A stretch of 64,000 nt of DNA from Prauserella endophytica (GTDB taxonomy: Bacteria > Actinomycetota > Actinomycetes > Mycobacteriales > Pseudonocardiaceae). The notes below the pieces were generated by a model, which was not told where the DNA came from, did no database searches, and worked only from the letters and a program-made list of their open reading frames with translations. The stretch is from assembly GCF_005146945.1 (NCBI RefSeq), contig NZ_SWMS01000001.1, positions 372,001 through 436,000 on the forward strand. Reading direction: 5' to 3'. Shown piece after piece: positions 43,425-52,009 of this stretch. The position numbers and the translations under genes were made by a program. Within the stretch, counting starts at the first letter, position 1. The number at the start of each line of letters is the position of its first letter.

Positions 43425-45200
43425 GTGTTCACCACCAGACCTGAGCTCGCCGGTACGCGGGGCATGGTCGCCTCGACCCACTGGCTCGCCTCCGCCGCAG
43501 GCATGGCCGTCCTCGAGGACGGCGGTAACGCCTTCGACGCGGCCGTGGCGGCAGGCTTCGTGTTGCAGGTTGCCGAGCCGCACCTCAACGGACCGGGTGG
43601 GCAGGTGCCCGCGATCTTCGTGACCGCGAGCGACCGCACGCCCAAGGTGTTGTGCGGACAGGGCGTCTCGCCCGCCGCGGCGACCCCACGGCACTTCGCC
43701 GACCTGGGCCTCGACCTCATCCCCGGCAGTGGGCTGCTCGCGGCGACCGTGCCCGGCGCGTGGGACGCGTGGCTGCTCATGCTGCGCGACCACGGCACCA
43801 AGAGCCTGCGCGAGGTGCTGGGCCACGCGATCTCGTACGCCTGGGACGGCGTGCCGGTGGTCGGCCGCATCACCGAGACCATCGACACCGTCGCCGAGCT
43901 CTTCGCACACCACTGGACCACCTCGGCGCAGCTGTGGCTGCCCGGCGGTGAGGCGCCCGCCCCCGGCTCGCTGCACCGCAACCCGACGCTGGCGCGCACC
44001 TGGCAGCGGCTGCTCGCCGAGGCCGAGGCCGTGTCCGGCCGCGAGGCCCAGATCGACGCCGCGCGCCGCGCGTGGTCACACGGCTTCGTCGCCGAGGCGG
44101 TGGACTCCTTCAGCCGCACCGCTTTCCGCGACGACTCCGGCCGCGATCACCCAGGCCTGCTCACGGCCGACGACCTCGCGGGCTGGGAGGCTTCTTACGA
44201 GGACGCGCTGGTCACCGACTTCGGCGAGTGGAGCCTCGTGAAGTGCGGCGGCTGGACGCAGGGCCCCGTGCTCGCGCAACAACTGCGCATCCTGGAGGGG
44301 CTCCGCGACGAACTGTCTTATGTGGACGGTGTGCCGACCGCGCGGACCATCCACCTAGCCGCGGAGGCGGCGAAGCTCGCGTTCGCCGACCGGGAGGCCT
44401 ATTACGGCGATACGGGCGACGTGCCGCTGGAGTGGCTGCTCTCCCGCGAGTACGCCGAGCAGCGCAGGGCGCTCATCGGCGACGAGGCGAGCGGCGAGCT
44501 GCGCCCCGGCGGCGCCGACCCGAGGCTGCCGAAGATCATCGCCGAGACGTGTGGCGTGCCGGCGGGCGGCGGCGCGATCGGAGAGCCGACCGTGGGCCCG
44601 CAGGGGCAGGTGCGCGGCGACACCGTGCACATCGACGTGGTGGACGCCGACGGGAACATGGTGTCCGCGACGCCGTCGGGCGGCTGGCTCCAGTCGTCGC
44701 CGACCATCCCGGAGCTCGGCTTCTGTCTCGACTCGCGGGCACAGATGTTCTGGCTCGAGGAGGGCCTGCCCAACTCGCTGGCCCCCGGCAAGCGGCCCAG
44801 GATCACGCTGTCGCCCTCGATGGCGCTGCGCGACGGCGAGCCGGTGATCGCGTTCGGCACGCCCGGCGGCGACCAGCAGGATCAGTGGCAGCTGTGTTTC
44901 TGGCTCGCCCACACCCTCGGTGGACTGAACCTGCAGGAGTCGATCGACTCGCCCGCGTGGCACACCACGGCGTTCCCCAGCTCCTTCTACCCGAGGGCGT
45001 GGACACCGAAGGAGCTCGTGGCGGAGTCGCGCGTCGGCGAGGTCGCGCTGCGGGCGCTGCGCGAGCGCGGGCACGACGTGGTGGACGCGGGGCCGTGGGC
45101 GCTCGGCCGTCTCTCCGCGGTGTCCCGCGACCGCGCCACCGGCATCCTGCGCGCCGCCGCCAACGCGAGGGGCATGCAGGGCTACGCCGTCGGCCGCTGA
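43425..45200 (+). CDS. gamma-glutamyltransferase family protein, cytosolic type
   Basis: 591-aa N-terminal nucleophile hydrolase. Nucleophile T400 is in RGDTVHIDVVDADGNMVS; the motif usually reads TTH, but here the second Thr is Val. GGNAFDAAVAAGFVL and PSGGWLQSSPTIPELGF are conserved. There is no signal peptide at GTG 43425, unlike exported GGT enzymes, so a cytosolic amide/peptide hydrolase (cephalosporin-acylase-like or GGT-like) is likely. The end is marked by a 25-bp hairpin. Confidence 0.88.
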   Translation: MFTTRPELAGTRGMVASTHWLASAAGMAVLEDGGNAFDAAVAAGFVLQVAEPHLNGPGGQVPAIFVTASDRTPKVLCGQGVSPAAATPRHFADLGLDLIPGSGLLAATVPGAWDAWLLMLRDHGTKSLREVLGHAISYAWDGVPVVGRITETIDTVAELFAHHWTTSAQLWLPGGEAPAPGSLHRNPTLARTWQRLLAEAEAVSGREAQIDAARRAWSHGFVAEAVDSFSRTAFRDDSGRDHPGLLTADDLAGWEASYEDALVTDFGEWSLVKCGGWTQGPVLAQQLRILEGLRDELSYVDGVPTARTIHLAAEAAKLAFADREAYYGDTGDVPLEWLLSREYAEQRRALIGDEASGELRPGGADPRLPKIIAETCGVPAGGGAIGEPTVGPQGQVRGDTVHIDVVDADGNMVSATPSGGWLQSSPTIPELGFCLDSRAQMFWLEEGLPNSLAPGKRPRITLSPSMALRDGEPVIAFGTPGGDQQDQWQLCFWLAHTLGGLNLQESIDSPAWHTTAFPSSFYPRAWTPKELVAESRVGEVALRALRERGHDVVDAGPWALGRLSAVSRDRATGILRAAANARGMQGYAVGR

Positions 45201-45205
45201 CAAAC

Positions 45206-45260
45206 GCTCCCCAAGGCCACCTTTGTTGCGTTCAACGCAACAAAGGTGGCCTTGGGGAGC
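45206..45260. repeat. intergenic inverted-repeat element, copy 3 (compact perfect 25-bp hairpin)
   Basis: Two perfectly complementary 25-nt arms (45206-45230 and 45236-45260; core CCAAGGCCACCTTTGTTGCG) enclose only TTCAA. This is the short form of the AAGGCCACC family, lacking the 60-nt loop. It sits between the convergent GGT and VOC genes and should act as a bidirectional terminator. Confidence 0.85.
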
Positions 45261-45274
45261 GCCACCCCGAAGGG

Positions 45275-46162
45275 CTAGGGCTGCCAGAGCCAGAACTCGA
45301 CGTTCTGGTTGTCGACGCAGTCGGCGGTGCGGCCGTAGGGCTCCTGCTTGACCTCGCGCACCTCGCCGCCGACCGTGCGCACCCGCTCCACGGCCGCGTC
45401 GAGATCGTCGACGGCGTACATCATCTTCCAGCCCGCGTACGGCTGCCCGCCCCACAGCCCCGAGTCGGGCAGGCCGCTGCCCTCGACGCGCCACGCCCTG
45501 GCCACGGAGCCCTCGCCGAACTGCCAGCCCAGCACCGTGCCGTAGAACGTCTTCGCCAGTTCGTCGTCGGGAATGGTGAACGTGAAGTACGCGGCGTGGC
45601 CGTGCGCGGGCCGCGGTGCGCCCGCCGACGATCGCCTCGGCGCCTGCGCGAGCAGCCAGCGCTGCCCGAACGGGTCGCGGATCCGGCCGTTCAGACCGTG
45701 CCCGCGGTCCTCCACCTCGCCGAGCCGCTCGGCGCCCAGCTCCACCGCGCGCTCTACGGCGGCGGCGACGTCTTGGACCTCGACCCGGATCGACGCCCCG
45801 CCCGACGTGGCGACGGTGTGGCCGATCTCGGGGAACTCCTCGGCGAGCATCAGCACCGAGTCGCCGATCGCGACCTCGGCGTGGCCGACCTTGCCGTCCG
45901 GCATCACGATCGGCTCCGCGCGGCGGCTCGCGCCGAACACCTCGACGTAGAAGTCCAGCGCCGCGCGCGCATCGGTCACGGCGAGATAGGGGGTCAGCGC
46001 GTGCGTCTCGGCCCGCGCGGGTGCCTCTGCGGTGGTCATGTCGTCGTCCCTTCCTTCCTGCAGTACCGCGGCCCGCAGCGCCTCGCGCAGCTCGGCGGCG
46101 AAGCCGGGGTCCGGTTCGATGGGCTGGTGCGGGCGGAAGAGGGCATCGAACGCGTCAGTCAT
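45275..46162 (-). CDS. double VOC-domain (glyoxalase/bleomycin-resistance-like) protein
   Basis: 295 aa. N-terminal 45-residue helical extension (PDPGFAAELREALRAAVLQE), then two VOC domains (about 55-175 and 185-295: TPYLAVTDARAALDFYVEVF and YFTFTIPDDELAKTFYGTVL). The first resembles PhnB-type proteins. It overlaps the sigma factor stop by 8 nt and is translated after it. The N-terminal extension may contact the sigma factor. Confidence 0.88.
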   Translation of the reverse strand: MTDAFDALFRPHQPIEPDPGFAAELREALRAAVLQEGRDDDMTTAEAPARAETHALTPYLAVTDARAALDFYVEVFGASRRAEPIVMPDGKVGHAEVAIGDSVLMLAEEFPEIGHTVATSGGASIRVEVQDVAAAVERAVELGAERLGEVEDRGHGLNGRIRDPFGQRWLLAQAPRRSSAGAPRPAHGHAAYFTFTIPDDELAKTFYGTVLGWQFGEGSVARAWRVEGSGLPDSGLWGGQPYAGWKMMYAVDDLDAAVERVRTVGGEVREVKQEPYGRTADCVDNQNVEFWLWQP

Positions 46163-46679
46163 CGCTACCCTCCTTCCCCTCGTAGTGGCGTCGGAACGCG
46201 GTCCGGGCCCTCACCAGTAGTGCCTCCGTGGCGTGCACCGTGCGCGCCAGGTGCTCGGCGACCTCGGGAACGCTGAGCCCGTCGAGGTAGCGCAGAGTCA
46301 GCGCGGCCCGGTGCTGCGGTCGCAGCCGCGCGAGCACCTGCCGGGCCCGCAGCGCGTCGAGCTCGGCTTCCCACGGATCGACGCGCTCGTCCCCGGCGTC
46401 GTGGACGAGCCGGAGCTTGCGGTCCTCCCGCTCCTGCGCGCGCCAGTGATCGGCGAGCTTGTGCCGGGCGATGCCGATGAGCCATCCCTTGCTCACCGGC
46501 GGTGCGCCCGGCCTGCGGCACGCGCTCACCGCGCCGAGGAACGTCTCCGACGTCAGCTCCTCGGCGAGCGTCCGGTTCCCGCAACGGGACAACAGGTAGC
46601 CGTACACCTCCGGCAGCACGTCCTCGTACATGCTGAGCAGCGCGAACGCCGGATCGGGCCGTATCCGTGGTTCCGTCAC
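46155..46679 (-). CDS. ECF-type RNA polymerase sigma factor
   Basis: 174 aa, GTG start. Region 2 (YEDVLPEVYGYLLSRCGNRT, WLIGIARHKLADHWR) and region 4 (LRPQHRAALTLRYLDGLSVP, EVAEHLARTVHATEALLVRA) are clear. No anti-sigma gene follows; the partner is the overlapping VOC gene, a pairing seen in several actinobacterial ECF groups. Signal unknown. Confidence 0.92.
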   Translation of the reverse strand: MTEPRIRPDPAFALLSMYEDVLPEVYGYLLSRCGNRTLAEELTSETFLGAVSACRRPGAPPVSKGWLIGIARHKLADHWRAQEREDRKLRLVHDAGDERVDPWEAELDALRARQVLARLRPQHRAALTLRYLDGLSVPEVAEHLARTVHATEALLVRARTAFRRHYEGKEGSDD

Positions 46680-46774
46680 ACCCCTATCGTCGTTCGGCGG
46701 GCCACCACTCCGACGCCTTCCCGCCGACTTTTTCGTCCCGAGCGGAGGCGCACCGCGCCGCTAGTCTCGATCGC

Positions 46775-48895
46775 ATGGCCACGACCCATCGCCACAGCTG
46801 CACGCTCTGTGAGGCCACCTGCGGTATCACGGTGACGGTCGAGCGCGACCGGGTCACCGACATCAGAGGTGACGAGGCCGATCCGCTGTCCAGGGGCTAC
46901 ATCTGCCCCAAGGCCACCGCGCTCGCCGACGTCCACCACGACCCGGACCGGCTGCGCACCCCGCTCGTGCGGTTCGGGGACGAGTGGGTGGAGACGAGCT
47001 GGCCCGCCGCGTTCGAGCTGGTCGCCGCGGGGCTGCGCGAGGTCCGCGAGCGGCACGGCAAGGACGCGCTCGCCGTCTACCAGGGCAATCCCAGTGCCCA
47101 CAACTTCGGCCTGCTCACCTACGGCCTGCCGTTCTTCCGCGCGCTCGGCACCCGCAACCTGTACTCGGCGACCTCGGTGGACCAGCTGCCGCACATGCTC
47201 GCCGCGCTGGAGATGTTCGGTCACCAGCTGCTGATGCCGGTGCCGGACATCGACCGCACGGACCTGTTCGTGTGCCTCGGCGGCAACCCGGCGGTGTCCA
47301 ACGGCAGCATCATGACCGCGCCGAACGTGCGCGCGCGGCTCAAGGCCGTCCGCAGGGTCGTGGTGATCGACCCGCGTCGCACCGAGACAGCGGGTCTCGC
47401 CGACGAGCACCTGTTCATCCGGCCCGGCACCGATGCGCTGCTGTTGCTCTCGCTCATCGAGGTGCTGTTCGCCGAGAACCTGGTGTGCACGGGCAGGCTC
47501 ACGCCGCACCTGGTCGGCGTCGACATCCTGCGAGAGGTCGCCCGCGGGTTCCCAGCCGAGCGCACCGAGCCGGTCACGGGCGTGCCTGCCGAGCGGGTGC
47601 GGGCGCTGGCACGTGAGCTGGCCGAGACACCGAGGGCCGTCCTGTACGGCCGGGTCGGCGTGTGCACACAGGAGTTCGGCGGGCTCGCCGCGTGGCTCGT
47701 GGTGGTGGTCAACGCGCTCACCGGGCACCTCGACGAGCCGGGCGGCGCCATGTTCACCACGCCGGCGGTGGACGTTCTGCCGCTCGCGGCGCTCACCGGT
47801 CACCGGGGGAGCTTCGGCACCTACCGCAGCCGCGTGCGCGGGCTGCCGGAGTTCGGCGGAGAGCTGCCGGTCGCCGCGCTCGCCGAGGAGATCGAGACGC
47901 CGGGAGAAGGACGGATCCGGGGGCTCATCACCTCGGCGGGCAACCCCGTGCTGTCCACTCCGAACGGTGCGCGGCTGGAGCGGGCGCTCGACGGCCTCGA
48001 CTTCATGGTCTCGATCGACCCCTACCTCAACGAGACCACCCGCCACGCGGACGTGATCCTGCCGCCCACCGTCCACTTGGAACGTTCGCACTACGAGCTG
48101 GCGCTGGCGAACTACTCGGTGCGCAACGTCGCGAAGTACTCGCCGCCGGTGTTCCGGCGAGGGCCCGACCAGCGGCACGACTGGGAGATCGTGCTGGAGC
48201 TGGCCACCCGCGTGCTCGGCGGCGGCGCGCCCGCACGGCTGCTCGGCGGACTCGGCCCGGAGGCCGTGCTCGAGGCCGGTCTGCTCGCGGGCCCGCACGG
48301 CCTGCGCAAGCTCCACAAGGGACTGTCGTTGTGGAAGCTCAAACGTGAGCCGCACGGTGTCGACCTCGGTCCGCTGGAACGCAGGCTGCCCGGCAGGCTC
48401 GCCACACGCGGCCGGAAGGTCCACCTGGCCCCGAAGTCCTACCTGGACGACGTGCCCCGCCTGCGCGGCCTGCTTGAGCGCGAGCGCACCGGGCTGGTGC
48501 TGATCGGCAGGAGGCAGTTGCGCAGCAACAACTCGTGGATGCACAACAGCGAACGGCTGGTGAAGGGCAAACCCCGCTGTACCCTGCTCGTTCACCCAGA
48601 CGACGCGCGCGAGCGCGGACTCGACGACGGTGACCGGGCGCTGCTCTCGTCGGCGAGCGGGACCATCGCGGTGCCGGTGGAGGTCACCGACGCGATCATG
48701 CCGGGCGTGGTGAGCCTGCCCCACGGCTGGGGACATCACCGCGACGGCGTGCGCCTCGGCGTGGCCGCCGCGCACGCCGGGGTCAGCGCGAACGACGTCA
48801 CCGACGAACGTTTGGTAGACGCGCTGACGGGCACCGCCGCCCTCTCCGGGGTCCCCGTGGAGCTCACTCCTGAGAGGGAGCTCAGCAAGTCCTGA
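46775..48895 (+). CDS. molybdopterin-dependent oxidoreductase (formate dehydrogenase/nitrate reductase-like)
   Basis: 706 aa from ATG 46775. N-terminal [4Fe-4S] ligands C9, C12, C16 and C44 (CTLCEATCGITV ... GYICPKA) lead into molybdopterin-binding segments (YQGNPSAHNFGLLTYG, LGGNPAVSNGSI, VVIDPRRTETAGLAD) and a molybdopterin-dinucleotide domain (LVHPDDARERGLDDGD). No Tat signal, so cytoplasmic. No partner subunit or cofactor gene is adjacent. The substrate is unassigned; it belongs to the FdhF/BisC-like DMSO reductase superfamily. Confidence 0.9.
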   Translation: MATTHRHSCTLCEATCGITVTVERDRVTDIRGDEADPLSRGYICPKATALADVHHDPDRLRTPLVRFGDEWVETSWPAAFELVAAGLREVRERHGKDALAVYQGNPSAHNFGLLTYGLPFFRALGTRNLYSATSVDQLPHMLAALEMFGHQLLMPVPDIDRTDLFVCLGGNPAVSNGSIMTAPNVRARLKAVRRVVVIDPRRTETAGLADEHLFIRPGTDALLLLSLIEVLFAENLVCTGRLTPHLVGVDILREVARGFPAERTEPVTGVPAERVRALARELAETPRAVLYGRVGVCTQEFGGLAAWLVVVVNALTGHLDEPGGAMFTTPAVDVLPLAALTGHRGSFGTYRSRVRGLPEFGGELPVAALAEEIETPGEGRIRGLITSAGNPVLSTPNGARLERALDGLDFMVSIDPYLNETTRHADVILPPTVHLERSHYELALANYSVRNVAKYSPPVFRRGPDQRHDWEIVLELATRVLGGGAPARLLGGLGPEAVLEAGLLAGPHGLRKLHKGLSLWKLKREPHGVDLGPLERRLPGRLATRGRKVHLAPKSYLDDVPRLRGLLERERTGLVLIGRRQLRSNNSWMHNSERLVKGKPRCTLLVHPDDARERGLDDGDRALLSSASGTIAVPVEVTDAIMPGVVSLPHGWGHHRDGVRLGVAAAHAGVSANDVTDERLVDALTGTAALSGVPVELTPERELSKS

Positions 48896-48935
48896 GCGGG
48901 AACCGCCGGACCGCGCGGGCGACGACGCTGATGGC

Positions 48936-49820
48936 ATGACCAAGGCACGGCTCATCCTCTGTTACGTCGCGATCGCGGGCGTCCTCCCTTACCTCCTGCT
49001 CAAGATCGTCTGGGTCGCCGGGGGCACGCTCGGCGCCACCGACCCCACGTTCCTGAAGGAGCCGGTGGTGATCGCCGGCAATGCCTTCACCGCGTTCATG
49101 GACCTCGTCGCGGTCCTCGTGGTGCTCGCGTTCACCTACGACTGGGGCCAGCGCCTGCCCGCCTGGCTCGTGCTGTTCCCGATCTGGGTCGGCACCGGAT
49201 TGCTCGCCCCCATCGCGTTGTCGAGCCCCGTGATCGGCCTGGACCTGGCGATGGACCCCGGCGACGGGGCCGAGTTGGCGACCTGGGTGACGCCCATGGT
49301 CTACGGCAGCTTCGCCTGGCAGGGCTTCACGTTGCTCGCCGCGTTCGTGCTGTACGCGCGGACCCGCTGGCCGCACGTGTTCACCGGCGCCGTCCCGCAC
49401 GGACCAGTCGGAATCGTGGCCGGTGCGGGAGCGGTGCTCGCCATCGGCACCGGACTGGCCCGTCTGTGGTGGGCGTTCGTGCCCGAGGACGGTGCCCAGC
49501 TCGCCACTCGGTTCGTCGACGGCGTACGTGGTGTGCTCGCCATCGCGGCCGCCGTCGCGGTGCTCACGCTGGCGGGTAGGCGGCTGCGTGGTCGCCTCGT
49601 GCTGGCCTGGACCGGTTCGGCCACTATGTTCGCGGGAGGGTTCTGGGCGGTGGTCACGGCGGTCGCCATGGCCGGGGACACGGACTCAGCGCATCTGGTG
49701 CTGGCGGGCGTCCAGGCGCTCGGCGGCGTCCTGCTCGCCCTCGGCCTCCTGGCTACCGCACGGGGCGTAGCGCCGGAACGCGCTTTCCAGCCGACGCGCG
49801 AAGCCGCCGCTCAGGGGTAG
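48936..49820 (+). CDS. hypothetical multi-spanning membrane protein
   Basis: 294 aa with about eight hydrophobic helices. Conserved-looking loops include YDWGQRLPAWLVLFPIW and LWWAFVPEDGAQLATRF. It ends 9 nt before the histidine kinase gene, so it is very likely co-transcribed with the two-component system, as a target or an accessory membrane sensor. Family not named. Confidence 0.8.
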   Translation: MTKARLILCYVAIAGVLPYLLLKIVWVAGGTLGATDPTFLKEPVVIAGNAFTAFMDLVAVLVVLAFTYDWGQRLPAWLVLFPIWVGTGLLAPIALSSPVIGLDLAMDPGDGAELATWVTPMVYGSFAWQGFTLLAAFVLYARTRWPHVFTGAVPHGPVGIVAGAGAVLAIGTGLARLWWAFVPEDGAQLATRFVDGVRGVLAIAAAVAVLTLAGRRLRGRLVLAWTGSATMFAGGFWAVVTAVAMAGDTDSAHLVLAGVQALGGVLLALGLLATARGVAPERAFQPTREAAAQG

Positions 49821-49829
49821 CTTCAACGC

Positions 49830-50939
49830 GTGTTCCCGCCCAGGAAGCTCCTCACCGACGTGATCGGCCCGCTGGCCCTCACCGCCTTCGTCCTGGGCAT
49901 CACCACCATCGCCGCCACGCAGCAGCCGCATGCCCAGCACCTCGACGTGCTGGGCTACGGCCTGTTGTGCGGTGCGGCGCTGCCGCTGCTGGCGCGCAAG
50001 CGGTTCCCGGTCTCCGTGTTCGCCGTGTCGATCGCGTGCGCGCTCGCGTACTACTGGAGTGGCTATCCCGGGGGGCCCGCGATCCTGCTGCCCGCGCTGG
50101 CGCTCTACACGGTCGCGCTGGTGCGCGGTCCCCTCGTCGCGAGCATCGCCGGTGCCGTGCTGGTCGTGGCAGGGTACGTGTTCTTCGTGGCCGCCGGGCT
50201 CGGCTGGCTGCCCGACGCGAGGGCCGCGGGCCTCGTCGCGGGCGTCGCGGCCGTGATCGGCATCGGCACCGCCGTGCGCAACCGTGGTACAGCGCTCGCC
50301 GCGGCCAGAGAGCAGGAGACCGAGCGCCGCGAACGGCTCGCCGAGCAGGAGCGGCTGCGCATCGCCCGCGAGGTGCACGACGTGGTCGCCCACAGCCTCG
50401 CCATGATCAACGTGCAGGCCGGGGTCGCCGCACACGTCGCCGACCGCAAACCGGAGCAGGCCAAGGAGGCCCTGCGCAACATCAAGGAGGCCAGCGCGTC
50501 GGCGCTCACCGACCTGCGGGCCACACTGGCCGTGCTGCGCACCGGCGAGAACCGGGCGCCCGCGCCGAGCCTGCGGCAACTCGACGAGCTGCTCGACCAC
50601 GCCAGGACCGCGGGGCTCGTGGTACGGCTGCGCGGCCACGCCGGGGAGCTGCCCGCGCCCGTCGACGCCGCGGCGTACCGGATCCTCCAGGAGTCGCTCA
50701 CCAACGTCGTGCGCCACGCCAACCAGGCCAGGCTCGTGGAGGTGCGGCTGTCGCGGGCGAACGGCAGTCTGCGGCTGAGCGTGCGGGACGACGGCTCGGG
50801 CGCGGCCAGCCCGAAGGTCGGGAACGGGCTGCGCGGCATGCGGGAACGGGCCGAGGCGCTGGGCGGCACCGCCGACGCGGGCCCGGTCGACGGCGGGTTC
50901 GAGGTCAGGGCCGTGATACCGATCGAGGAGCGGACATGA
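49830..50939 (+). CDS. sensor histidine kinase, NarL/DesK type
   Basis: 369 aa, GTG start. Four to five N-terminal helices (about 10-145), then HisKA_3 with H183 in ARVHEVH-type box (here REVHDVVAHSLAMI) and the conserved VADRKPEQAKEALRNIKEAS helix. HATPase_c has N box ESLTNVVRHANQA and G box DDGSGAA/GNGLRGMRERAEALGG. Its stop overlaps the response regulator start. Confidence 0.92.
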   Translation: MFPPRKLLTDVIGPLALTAFVLGITTIAATQQPHAQHLDVLGYGLLCGAALPLLARKRFPVSVFAVSIACALAYYWSGYPGGPAILLPALALYTVALVRGPLVASIAGAVLVVAGYVFFVAAGLGWLPDARAAGLVAGVAAVIGIGTAVRNRGTALAAAREQETERRERLAEQERLRIAREVHDVVAHSLAMINVQAGVAAHVADRKPEQAKEALRNIKEASASALTDLRATLAVLRTGENRAPAPSLRQLDELLDHARTAGLVVRLRGHAGELPAPVDAAAYRILQESLTNVVRHANQARLVEVRLSRANGSLRLSVRDDGSGAASPKVGNGLRGMRERAEALGGTADAGPVDGGFEVRAVIPIEERT

Positions 50940-51607
50940 CGATCAGGGTGGTGCTCGCCGACGACCAGGTGCTCGTGCGCGCCGGTTTCCGCGTGCTGCT
51001 GGACACCGAGGACGGGTTCGAGGTGTGCGGCGAGGCCTCCGACGGCGAGGAGGCCGTCGCCCTCGCGCGCGAGCACAAGCCCGACGTCGTGGTGATGGAC
51101 GTGCGGATGCCCGGCGTCGACGGGCTGGAGGCGACCAGGCGGATCGCGGAGGATCCCGAGCTCGCCGACGTGAAGGTGCTGGTGCTGACCACGTTCGACG
51201 TGGACTCGTACGTCTACGACGCCCTGCGGGGCGGGGCGAGCGGGTTCCTGCTGAAGGACACCGACCCCGTGGAGTTGCTGCGGGCGCTGCGCGTGGTGGC
51301 CGCGGGGGAGGCCCTGCTGGCGCCCACCGTCACGCGCAGGCTCATCTCCGAGTTCGTCGGCAGGCCGGAGAACCGCAGGATCGACCCCGCCGCCATCCAG
51401 CAGATCACCGACCGCGAGCGCGAGGTGCTTGCGCTCGTCGCGGGCGGGCTGACCAACGACGAGATCGCGGGCGAGCTGTTCATCTCCACGGCCACCGCGC
51501 GCACACACGTCAGCCGCATCATGACCAAGCTCGCCGCGAGGGACCGCGCGCAGCTGGTCGTGCTCGCGTACGAGTCGGGCCTGGTCAAGCCCGGCGCCGC
51601 TAGCTGA
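50936..51607 (+). CDS. response regulator, NarL/LuxR type
   Basis: 223 aa, ATG overlapping the kinase stop. Receiver domain with DD pair (LADDQVLVRAGF), phospho-acceptor D55 in VVVMDVRMPGVDG, and K in FLLKDTDP. C-terminal LuxR helix-turn-helix TDREREVLALVAGGLTNDEI and STATARTHVSRIMTKL. Partner of the kinase; target likely the upstream membrane protein or own operon. Confidence 0.94.
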   Translation: MTIRVVLADDQVLVRAGFRVLLDTEDGFEVCGEASDGEEAVALAREHKPDVVVMDVRMPGVDGLEATRRIAEDPELADVKVLVLTTFDVDSYVYDALRGGASGFLLKDTDPVELLRALRVVAAGEALLAPTVTRRLISEFVGRPENRRIDPAAIQQITDREREVLALVAGGLTNDEIAGELFISTATARTHVSRIMTKLAARDRAQLVVLAYESGLVKPGAAS

Positions 51608-51609
51608 CC

Positions 51610-51776
51610 GCAGTGAAGGCCACCATGCCTGCGTTCAACGCAGTGAAGGCCACCTTGCCTGCGTTCAACGCAGTGAAGGCCACCTTGCCTGCGCCCGCCC
51701 GTCTCCCCCCACCACCCAAACGGAGGCGCTCCGCGTCGCTGTGTTCGATCAACGCAGTGAAGGTGGCCTTCACTGC
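51610..51776. repeat. intergenic inverted-repeat element, copy 4 (long form with extra tandem left arms)
   Basis: Three direct copies of a 30-nt unit beginning GCAGTGAAGGCCACC (51610, 51640, 51670) are followed by the family loop (GCCCGTCTCCC, CCACCACCC) and one right arm GCAGTGAAGGTGGCCTTCAC (51754-51776). It lies between the response regulator gene and the minus-strand small gene at 51811, so again at convergent gene ends. Confidence 0.85.
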
Positions 51777-51810
51777 GGCGGGCGGCAGGCCAGGGGGCGT
51801 CGGTCGGGGG

Positions 51811-51906
51811 TCAGTCAGCCGAGCGGCGGGATCGCATGACCTCGCGCGTCACCCTGACCAGGAAAACCGCGGCGATCACGGCGACGAGGGATATCTGCAG
51901 CCACAT
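51811..51906 (-). CDS. 31-aa single-helix membrane microprotein
   Basis: ATG 51906 to TGA 51811. Preceded by GAGAGAGGAGG, a strong ribosome-binding site 4 nt from the ATG; GTG 51909 is an alternative. The protein is MWLQISLVAVIAAVFLV followed by a basic tail (RVTREVMRSRRSAD), a type III-like one-helix peptide. It is too short for usual gene finding. Size and layout resemble small regulatory membrane peptides, but no family is recognised. Confidence 0.55.
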   Translation of the reverse strand: MWLQISLVAVIAAVFLVRVTREVMRSRRSAD

Positions 51907-52009
51907 CACGCCTCCTCTCTCCGGGGCCCGATGCTCCGCTCAGAGGGCGCGTGACCGTGGGATGAGGTTGGCCGTGTTGGCCAACCTCACCCGTTCGGCG
52001 GTATGAGAG

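Noticed and set aside
46676-48955. A 759-codon minus-strand frame opposite the molybdopterin oxidoreductase
   Set aside because: Antisense GC artefact; the plus-strand protein has complete Fe-S and cofactor motifs.
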